From assembly GCA_023228725.1 (NCBI GenBank), contig JALOAQ010000109.1:1-9243 (forward strand): DNA of 9,243 nt. The letters are read 5' to 3'. The position numbers were made by a program, and so were the translations under genes. This stretch comes from Bacteroidales bacterium. GTDB lineage: Bacteria; Bacteroidota; Bacteroidia; Bacteroidales; ML635J-15. Positions within the stretch are counted from its first letter, which is position 1. Each line of letters starts with the position of its first letter. The notes under the pieces are model-generated. The model saw only the letters and a list, made by a program, of their open reading frames with translations. It was not told the origin of the DNA and made no database searches. This document shows positions 1 to 5,610 of the stretch, one piece after another.

Positions 1-1565
1 AAAAACTTCTGTTTTTAAAAGAAAATATTTCAGCAAACTCAACTGCTAATTTGGATTATTCTGATAAAACCAAAATAAAAGGTGTTGGAAATCCGACAGA
101 AACTGCTTTGTTGTTGTGGTTAGAAAAATTAAATTGTTCATATCAAAATATTAGAAGTTCAACAAGATTAATAGAACAATTAAGTTTTTCCACAGATAGA
201 AAATTTATGGCTAGTATAATATTCTCGCCTGTTCTTAACAAAAAAGTTTTATATGTAAAAGGAGCTTCAGAAATTGTTTTTAATTTATCAAAAAATGTTC
301 ATTGTGAGAAAGGAGTAAGGCCAAGTTATGAATGTAGCGATATTATTGGAGAAATTATGGCAAAAAATCATTCTCAAGCACTACGTACTTTGGGGTTTGC
401 ATACGAAATCATAGAAGATAATAATCCAAGAATTGAAGCAAATAATTTAATTAATCATAATTTAACTTTTATTGGTTTTGTTGGAATTGCAGATCCAATT
501 AGAGAGGACGTTAAAGAGGCAGTTGACATTTGCAAAGCTGCAGGGATAGATATTAAAATAGTTACCGGCGACACTTATGGAACGGCTTTTGAAATCGCAA
601 AAAAAATTGGATTAATAGAAAATAATTTCGGCAAAGATATTATTTTATCAGGTGATGAATTTAGAAATTTTACAGATGAAGAATTGATGGGTAAGCTTAA
701 AAATCTTAAAATATTGTGTCGTGCCAAACCCTTAGATAAAAAAAGATTGGTTCAATTACTTCAAAATTCTGGTGAAATTGTAGCAGTAACTGGCGATGGT
801 ACAAATGATGCCCCGGCTTTGAATTTTGCACATGTAGGACTTTCTATGGGCAGTGGAACAGCAGTTGCAAAAGAAGCGAGTGATATAACTATTATGGACG
901 ATTCTTTTAAAAGTATTGGCTCTGCCGTTTTATGGGGAAGAACTTTGTACCAAAATATTCAAAGATTTATTGTGTTTCAATTAAGTATTAATCTTGTTGC
1001 CATGCTTATAGTTTTTGTTGGGTCAATTTTTGGACATGAAATACCACTTACTATAACGCAAATGTTATGGATTAATTTAATAATGGATACTTTTGCAGCT
1101 GGTGCTTTTGCTAGTTTGCCACCAAATAAAAATGTAATGTTTAACAAACCTAGGCAAAACAGTGAATTTATTATTAATAAAAAAATGAAAAACAATATTT
1201 TTATTACTGGCTTTGTATTTGTTGCCGTTTTACTGGTTTTGCTGTTTTATTTTAACGATAAGCAAGGGAATATATCTATTTATAATTTAAGCTTGTTTTT
1301 TACTAGCTTTGTAATGTTGCAATTTTGGAATATGTTTAATGTGAAAGCATTATTTACAGGAAAGTCTAGTCTAAAATCTTTGTTTAAAAGTAAAGGGTTT
1401 TTAATAGTTCTTTTTGCAATTCTAATTGGACAGGTGCTTATAGTGGAATTTGGTGGGAAAATGTTTAGAACTGTGCCAATTTCACTAAAAGATTGGTTAA
1501 TAATATTTGGACTAAGTTCTTTAGTCTTGTGGGTAGGTGAAATTAAAAGAGCGATTTTTAAATAA
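1..1565 (+). CDS. Calcium-translocating P-type ATPase, PMCA type (5' end outside the window)
   Basis: The frame is open from the window edge (first full codon at base 3) to TAA at 1563-1565, giving 520 residues. The TTG at 51 is internal, because the 16 codons before it read as normal family sequence. The phosphorylation motif DKTGT and membrane segments M1-M4 lie upstream, outside the window. Visible in order are GNPTE and the FS-DRK-M segment of the nucleotide-binding domain, the KGA motif, DPIRED, TGD (564-572), and the hinge TGDGTND (789-809). Membrane segments M5-M10 follow. M6 reads WINLIMDTFA; its N-x-x-M-D pattern matches the plasma-membrane Ca2+ ATPases rather than SERCA, which has N-x-x-T-D. 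The enzyme should export Ca2+ across the inner membrane using ATP. The terminal LPP replaces the more usual EPP after M6. Mn2+ transport cannot be excluded from sequence. No convincing terminator follows the gene. Confidence 0.93.
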   Translation, partial: KLLFLKENISANSTANLDYSDKTKIKGVGNPTETALLLWLEKLNCSYQNIRSSTRLIEQLSFSTDRKFMASIIFSPVLNKKVLYVKGASEIVFNLSKNVHCEKGVRPSYECSDIIGEIMAKNHSQALRTLGFAYEIIEDNNPRIEANNLINHNLTFIGFVGIADPIREDVKEAVDICKAAGIDIKIVTGDTYGTAFEIAKKIGLIENNFGKDIILSGDEFRNFTDEELMGKLKNLKILCRAKPLDKKRLVQLLQNSGEIVAVTGDGTNDAPALNFAHVGLSMGSGTAVAKEASDITIMDDSFKSIGSAVLWGRTLYQNIQRFIVFQLSINLVAMLIVFVGSIFGHEIPLTITQMLWINLIMDTFAAGAFASLPPNKNVMFNKPRQNSEFIINKKMKNNIFITGFVFVAVLLVLLFYFNDKQGNISIYNLSLFFTSFVMLQFWNMFNVKALFTGKSSLKSLFKSKGFLIVLFAILIGQVLIVEFGGKMFRTVPISLKDWLIIFGLSSLVLWVGEIKRAIFK

Positions 1566-1611
1566 TTAAAAAAACGAATAATGCAAAAACTGAACTAAAT
1601 TAGCCTTTAAC

Positions 1612-1642
1612 TTTGTTAAAAAACGCATTATGTATAATTTTA
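1612..1642 (+). promoter_or_regulatory. Candidate Bacteroidota promoter for the perR-dps-peroxiredoxin cluster
   Basis: TTTG at 1612-1615 is followed after exactly 19 bases by TAATTTTA (1635-1642), one mismatch from the Bacteroidota -7 consensus TAnnTTTG. A perfect TAATTTTG lies at 1644-1651 but has no -33 element at the right distance. Transcription would begin near 1648, leaving a leader of about 70 bases. The -33 TTTG lies inside a small perfect hairpin (1606-1611 pairing with 1615-1620). That hairpin has no T-run, so I do not call it a terminator. The rest of the 1566-1718 gap shows nothing else I can name. Confidence 0.4.
1627..1638. promoter_or_regulatory. Inverted repeat ATTAT-GT-ATAAT, possible PerR operator
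   Basis: Two perfect 5-base arms flank a 2-base centre and overlap the proposed -7 element of the perR promoter. The AT-rich, ATTATAAT-like composition resembles Fur/PerR boxes in general, but it does not match the 15-base Bacillus Per box. The position fits autorepression by the downstream PerR-type protein. In DNA this AT-rich, short palindromes arise by chance, so the assignment rests mainly on position. Confidence 0.3.
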
Positions 1643-1718
1643 CTAATTTTGTAAAACATTTTATAGGTTTTGGTGTTTATTGGATAAGTTCTTAAATGAG
1701 AATTATTATTAAATAGAA

Positions 1719-2147
1719 ATGAATGCGAACAAATATATATTGAAAATTAAAGAAGCCGGATTAAAAGTAACTCCTCAAAGGGTTGCAATTTTGAAGGTTT
1801 TAACAGAATTAAACAATCATCCATGTGCGGAAGAGATTGCAGAAGTTTTGAAAAAAGATTTTCCGGGATTATCTTTAGCTACAATATATAATACATTAGA
1901 AACCTTAGCTCAAAAACAAATTATTACAAAAGTACAATCAGCGGATGGTAAGCTAAGGTTTGATGCAAGATTAGATATGCATCATCATTTACATGAAATG
2001 AATACTGGAAAAATAGAAGATTATTATGATGAAGATTTAAACTCTATTTTGCAGGAATATTTTAGTAATAAATCAATACCTGGATTTATAGTTCAAGACA
2101 TTAAATTACAAATCAAGGGTGAATATATTAATCAAAAATTAAAATAA
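1719..2147 (+). CDS. perR: PerR-type Fur-family peroxide-sensing repressor
   Basis: This 142-residue protein is the usual size for the Fur family. The N-terminal winged helix (about 10-80) has the family signature LKVTPQRVAIL and the recognition-helix segment LATIYNTLE. The five ligands of the PerR sensing site are all in register with Bacillus PerR at a constant offset of 3: H34, D82, H88, H90 and D101. D82 is the residue associated with PerR-like rather than Fur-like sensing. Both structural-zinc CxxC pairs are gone: the first is E93 and T96, the second has no cysteine, and C36 is the only cysteine in the protein. PerR proteins without structural zinc are known, for example in Leptospira. 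The protein likely represses itself and the downstream dps and peroxiredoxin genes until H2O2 oxidises its metal-binding histidines. ATG 1719 is preceded by A-rich sequence with no Shine-Dalgarno motif. Fur or Zur are less likely given the ligand set and neighbours. Confidence 0.87.
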   Translation: MNANKYILKIKEAGLKVTPQRVAILKVLTELNNHPCAEEIAEVLKKDFPGLSLATIYNTLETLAQKQIITKVQSADGKLRFDARLDMHHHLHEMNTGKIEDYYDEDLNSILQEYFSNKSIPGFIVQDIKLQIKGEYINQKLK

Positions 2148-2172
2148 TTATTAATCTTAAAATTAAAAATTT

Positions 2173-2640
2173 ATGAAAAATCAAATTGGATTAAATGCAG
2201 ATTATGCAAAACAAATTAACGAAAAACTAAATGTTTTTTTAAGTGATGTACAAATCGTTTATATGAATTTACGCGGTTATCATTGGAATATTGTTGGAAA
2301 ACATTTCTTTGCTCTTCACGAAAAATATGAAGAAATTTATGATGTTGTAAACGATATGGCTGATGAAATTGCTGAAAGAATAATTATGTTAGGTGGAGTA
2401 CCTGTACATGCTTATTCAAAGTATATTAAAATGGCAAATATTAAAGAAAAAGAGAATGTAATTACTTCAGAAGCAACAATAAAAGAAGTTATTGCAGAAT
2501 TAAATCAATTATTGGATATCGAAAGAGAAATAATTGAATTTGCTGGCGAAAACGGAGATGAAGGCACTGTTGATATGGTAACAGGCTATATTAGTGAACA
2601 AGAAAAAACCATTTGGATGCTTAATGCTTTATTGAAATAA
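2173..2640 (+). CDS. dps: Dps-family ferritin-like DNA-protection/iron-storage protein
   Basis: At 155 residues this has the normal length of a Dps mini-ferritin, which forms a cytoplasmic 12-subunit shell that oxidises Fe(II), preferentially with H2O2, and stores the iron. The inter-subunit ferroxidase ligands are complete and in register with Listeria Dps at an offset of 6: H37 and H49 on one subunit face, E53 (Asp in Listeria), D64 and E68 on the other. The signature RGYHWN (34-39) and the four-helix pattern are clear. The N-terminus is short and carries few lysines, so direct DNA binding through a basic tail is doubtful. The gene starts 25 bases after the PerR-type regulator and precedes the peroxiredoxin by 39 bases on the same strand, so one peroxide-induced transcript is likely. 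Confidence 0.93.
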   Translation: MKNQIGLNADYAKQINEKLNVFLSDVQIVYMNLRGYHWNIVGKHFFALHEKYEEIYDVVNDMADEIAERIIMLGGVPVHAYSKYIKMANIKEKENVITSEATIKEVIAELNQLLDIEREIIEFAGENGDEGTVDMVTGYISEQEKTIWMLNALLK

Positions 2641-2679
2641 TTAAACAAAATTTATAAATAATTAAAATTAAATAAAAAA

Positions 2680-3393
2680 ATGGAAGAAAAAATTAACGAA
2701 CAAGTAAACGCACTACCAGGATTAAATAAACCTGCTCCTGAATTTACTGCAAACACAACTCAAGGTGTAATAAATTTCCCATCTGATTATAAAGGCAAAT
2801 GGGCAATTTTATTTAGCCATCCAGCTGACTTTACTCCTGTTTGTACTTCTGAGTTTATGACTTTTGCAAATATGGAAGAAAGATTTAACAAAGCTAATTG
2901 CGAATTAGTGGGACTTTCTATTGACGGATTATATAGTCATATAGCTTGGTTGCGTACAATTAAAGAAAAAATCGAATATAAAGGAATGAAAAATATTGAA
3001 GTAAAATTTCCTTTAATTGATGATATCTCTATGAATGTTGCTAGAAAATATGGAATGATACAACCAGAAGAAAGTGCAACTCAGGCAGTTAGAGCTGTGT
3101 TTTTTGTTGATCCAAAAGGAATTTTGCGTGCTATGATTTATTATCCACTAAGCTTAGGTCGTAATTTTGAAGAGCTTTATCGCGCTTTGATTGCAATGCA
3201 AACAGCAGACGAGTTTGGTGTTGCTACGCCAGCTGACTGGGTTCCTGGAGATGATGTAATTATTTCACCTGCAGGTTCTTGCGGAACAGCACAGGAAAGA
3301 ATGGACGATAAAGATTTAGATTGCAAAGACTGGTTCTTCTGTACTAAAAAACTTGATAAAGATACTGTTTTAAACAAAATTATTAAAAAGTAA
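2680..3393 (+). CDS. Peroxiredoxin of the Prx6 / archaeal-type AhpC-TSA group
   Basis: This 237-residue thiol peroxidase should reduce H2O2 and organic hydroperoxides in the cytoplasm. The thioredoxin-fold core carries the peroxidatic cysteine C55 in PADFTPVCTSEF, with the catalytic Thr (T52) and Arg (R138, in AVRAVFF). The long C-terminal domain, from about residue 165, is typical of the Prx6/archaeal branch and absent from short AhpC. It holds three more cysteines, C201 (SCG), C215 and C221. The C215-x5-C221 spacing resembles the resolving-cysteine region of archaeal enzymes such as Aeropyrum Tpx, suggesting 2-Cys chemistry rather than strict 1-Cys. C74 is also present. It is the last gene of the peroxide cluster, and a terminator begins 18 bases after the stop. 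No ahpF-like reductase lies alongside, so the electron donor is not evident here. Confidence 0.92.
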   Translation: MEEKINEQVNALPGLNKPAPEFTANTTQGVINFPSDYKGKWAILFSHPADFTPVCTSEFMTFANMEERFNKANCELVGLSIDGLYSHIAWLRTIKEKIEYKGMKNIEVKFPLIDDISMNVARKYGMIQPEESATQAVRAVFFVDPKGILRAMIYYPLSLGRNFEELYRALIAMQTADEFGVATPADWVPGDDVIISPAGSCGTAQERMDDKDLDCKDWFFCTKKLDKDTVLNKIIKK

Positions 3394-3410
3394 TTTTCGT
3401 AAGCTAAATA

Positions 3411-3444
3411 AAAAGCGTAGGTAAATTTAACTTACGCTTTTTTT
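3411..3444. terminator. Bidirectional rho-independent terminator between converging genes
   Basis: A GC-containing stem, GCGTAGGT (3415-3422) with ACTTACGC (3430-3437), closes a 7-base loop and includes one G-T wobble. It is extended by four A-T pairs. On the + strand it is followed by seven T's (3438-3444); on the - strand the exit side begins with a T-rich run. The + strand tract touches the stop codon of the opposing TonB_C gene. It should end both the peroxiredoxin transcript and the long - strand transcript. Confidence 0.85.
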
Positions 3445-3856
3445 ATTTCTTTAATTTTGATTTTGGTCCAACTCTAATTGGAACAGTAAGCATAAGGTTC
3501 ATCTTAACAGCTTTGCCTTCAACAAGAGCAGGAATAAATTTTATTTTACTTAAAACTTTTTCTACTTCTTCATCAATTCCAAAACCTAGTCCGTAAATTA
3601 TTTCAACTCCGCTAACTATGGAGTCAATCCCAACATCAAAACTTATTATAATTTCACCATCAACACGCGTATCAATGGCTTCTTGGGTATATGACATGCT
3701 ATTCCATAAGTCGGTAATAAATTTATTCATGCCACCTGGATATTCTGCATCTCTGTTATATTGTAAATCAATATTTTGTGGATCATCATAATTTTGAGCA
3801 TACAAACTTATAGATGCTACAAATAATAAGATAAATATTGCTTTAAGTTTTTTCAT
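3443..3856 (-). CDS. Small exported protein with a TonB_C-like domain
   Basis: This 137-residue protein starts with a clear signal peptide: KK, then a hydrophobic stretch of about residues 6-19, and a likely signal peptidase I cut after LYA (A20/Q21). There is no lipobox cysteine. Residues about 39-130 match the TonB C-terminal fold as found in many stand-alone Bacteroidota proteins: YPGG, then GEIIISFDVGIDSIVSGVEI, a helix with DEEVEKVLSKI, the F-PA-x-x-GKAVK turn, and a final MLTVPI strand. It has no membrane anchor or proline-rich linker, so it is not a working TonB energy transducer. It is probably a periplasmic binding module. Its gene lies 51 bases after the flavoprotein gene. A TAATTTTG match to the -7 element lies at 3880-3887 but without a good -33 element, so it may also be cotranscribed with the genes upstream. 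Partner unknown. Confidence 0.8.
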   Translation of the reverse strand: MKKLKAIFILLFVASISLYAQNYDDPQNIDLQYNRDAEYPGGMNKFITDLWNSMSYTQEAIDTRVDGEIIISFDVGIDSIVSGVEIIYGLGFGIDEEVEKVLSKIKFIPALVEGKAVKMNLMLTVPIRVGPKSKLKK

Positions 3857-3907
3857 AAAAATATGATTATTATTTTTTTCAAAATTACAAAAAATATTTA
3901 TATGGTT

Positions 3908-4852
3908 TTATTTTGGCTGTACTAATTTTTTAATTATCACACTAAGATTTTGTATTTCTTTAATGTTTTCAATGGCTTTACTGGCTACCCAAAAATTTTT
4001 GTAAGTTGCCGAAAAAGCTGCTTTTTCTAACTTTTTCATTCCAAAATTAGTAATTAAATGTTTTGCATGTTTTTTTAAGAAAGTATTGTTTTTGACTAAC
4101 AATTCTAAAATATTAGGCTTAGTTCCAATTTTTTTGACATATTCTGTATTTATTACGCTAGAAGGAACTCCTGAAAGTTTGCGAGTAAGTACAATATCAT
4201 CTTTTCCATATTTAATTAATGCTTGTTTGTAGTCGTCAGAAATATGACACTCATGAGATGCCATAAATATTGTGCCTACCGAAGCTCCTGCAACTCCAAG
4301 AGACATAACATGATTTAAGTCTGAATTTGCACTTACACCACCAGCATTTATAATTGGAATTTTACAATTATTTACAAGTTGGCTTATTAGTTCATCTCTT
4401 TCTATAATTCCGCTATGCCCACCAGCCGAAGAGTTTACTGCAATTATTGCATCTGCTCCTAAATCTTCTACTTTTTTTGCAAATTCTAAATTAACAATAT
4501 CACAAAAAACTTTTATTCCAAGTTTTTTTGCTTCTTTAATTAAGTCTTTGGGATTGCCTAATGAGGAAATTACAAAATCAGGCTTAGAGTCTAAAATTGC
4601 TTTTAGTTGTTTTTTATACTTTGTGTTTGAGCGATTTGTTATTAGATTAATTCCAAAAGCTTTGTCAGAATGTTTTTTTATATCTTTAATTGCAAGTTTT
4701 AAATCATTTTCTTTACGAAAATTCATTGCAGGAATAGCTCCGGTAATACCTGAATCTAAAGCAATTTTTATCATTTCCACACTTGTTACTAAAAACATTG
4801 GAGCTAAAATTACAGGATATTTAATCTTTAATATTTTATCTAAACTTTGCAT
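3908..4852 (-). CDS. Nitronate monooxygenase / FabK-like FMN TIM-barrel protein
   Basis: This 314-residue protein belongs to the 2-nitropropane dioxygenase superfamily of FMN-binding TIM barrels. Visible family motifs are PVILAPM near the N-terminus (13-19), SSAGGHSG with the candidate catalytic His146, INAGGVS (168-174) on the phosphate-binding side, and GASVGTIFMASHE (189-201). Members oxidise alkyl nitronates, and the related FabK reduces enoyl-ACP with NADPH. Sequence motifs alone do not separate the two, and many family members have no assigned substrate. Its ATG overlaps the stop of the glycosyltransferase gene by one base (TAATG), so translation is probably coupled. Why a flavoprotein sits in a glycosyltransferase operon is unclear; a lipid-related reaction is conceivable but not shown. 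Confidence 0.85.
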   Translation of the reverse strand: MQSLDKILKIKYPVILAPMFLVTSVEMIKIALDSGITGAIPAMNFRKENDLKLAIKDIKKHSDKAFGINLITNRSNTKYKKQLKAILDSKPDFVISSLGNPKDLIKEAKKLGIKVFCDIVNLEFAKKVEDLGADAIIAVNSSAGGHSGIIERDELISQLVNNCKIPIINAGGVSANSDLNHVMSLGVAGASVGTIFMASHECHISDDYKQALIKYGKDDIVLTRKLSGVPSSVINTEYVKKIGTKPNILELLVKNNTFLKKHAKHLITNFGMKKLEKAAFSATYKNFWVASKAIENIKEIQNLSVIIKKLVQPK

Positions 4853-5610
4853 TAATTATTTTTAATATTTGTTTTAAAAATATCGGAGTTTGTAATTTTT
4901 ATTTTATTAAAAAAATATTTAAAAGAAGTTGATAAAACACCGAAACCATATTTTACGCTTCGTCTAAAATTTATTGATGAGGCTTCTTTGAAATATTTTG
5001 TCGGACAAGTAATTTCAGCTATTTCGTAACCTGCATAAAATATTTGAGCCAGCATTTGGTTGTCAAAAACAAAATCATCAGAATTATTTTCATAATTAAT
5101 ATTTTTTAAAACTTCTACAGAAAAAGCTCTGTAGCCAGTGTGATATTCTGATAATTTTTGATTCATTAAAAGGTTTTGGGAAAAAGTTAAAAATCGGTTG
5201 AAAAAATACTTATATAAAGGCATTCCACCTTTTAATGCTCCTTTCCCTAAAATTCGCGAACCTAACACAACAGGATAAACCTCATTAGCAATTAGATAAG
5301 CCATTGAGTGAATGAGGTTTGGAGTGTATTGGTAATCGGGGTGAAGCATAATTACAATATCAGCTCCTAATTTTATAGCATTATTATAACATGTTTTTTG
5401 GTTTGCACCGTAACCCTTGTTTTCCTCGTGTATAAAAATATGTTTTATGCCAATTTCTTTTGCTTTTTCAACAGTTTTATCTTTTGAATTATCATCAACT
5501 AAAATTACTTCATCAACAATATCAAAAGGAATTTCCTTATAAGTGTTTTCAATTGTGTGTTCTGCGTTAAAAGCAGGAAGAACTACAATTATTTTTTTAT
5601 TTTTTATCAT
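4852..5610 (-). CDS. GT2 glycosyltransferase, polyprenyl-phosphate sugar synthase-like, with HPD in place of DxD
   Basis: This 252-residue GT-A fold enzyme probably transfers a sugar from a nucleotide donor. It shows the family 2 order: VVLPAFNAE (9-17), VDDNSKDKT (38-46), NKGYGANQ (64-71), MLHPDYQY (88-95), GSR (117-119) and EYHTGYRAF (155-163). The usual DAD of dolichyl-phosphate mannose synthases is H90-P91-D92 here, keeping the second Asp and Q94. From memory, this HPD variant together with the GGMPLYKY and HTGYRAF segments marks a recurrent bacterial clade, so it is not a mutation of this gene alone. I see no transmembrane helix at the C-terminus, so the protein is probably cytoplasmic or peripheral. 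Its ATG overlaps the stop of the TMTC-like gene by four bases (ATGA), arguing for a shared pathway. The sugar and acceptor are not readable from sequence; making a polyprenyl-phosphate sugar for the TMTC-like partner is inference. Confidence 0.87.
   Translation of the reverse strand: MIKNKKIIVVLPAFNAEHTIENTYKEIPFDIVDEVILVDDNSKDKTVEKAKEIGIKHIFIHEENKGYGANQKTCYNNAIKLGADIVIMLHPDYQYTPNLIHSMAYLIANEVYPVVLGSRILGKGALKGGMPLYKYFFNRFLTFSQNLLMNQKLSEYHTGYRAFSVEVLKNINYENNSDDFVFDNQMLAQIFYAGYEIAEITCPTKYFKEASSINFRRSVKYGFGVLSTSFKYFFNKIKITNSDIFKTNIKNN

Noticed and set aside
51..53. TTG at 51 as the start of the calcium ATPase.
   Set aside because: The frame is open to the window edge and the upstream codons encode normal family sequence; the essential DKTGT motif would be missing from a protein starting here.
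1577..1631. ATAATGC (1578-1584) and GCATTAT (1625-1631) as a long-loop terminator stem for the ATPase gene.
   Set aside because: The stem is only seven pairs with a 40-base loop and no T-run; the second arm is better explained as part of the perR promoter palindrome.
1719..2147. Annotation as Fur or Zur instead of PerR.
   Set aside because: The D82 ligand, the full PerR ligand set and the dps and peroxiredoxin neighbours fit PerR better.
4548..4865. A 105-codon + strand frame opposite the flavoprotein gene.
   Set aside because: It lies fully antisense to a well-conserved gene, has no family resemblance and is explained by codon bias in the real frame. The same holds for + strand 8335-8547 and the - strand frames at 977-1195 and 3177-3377.
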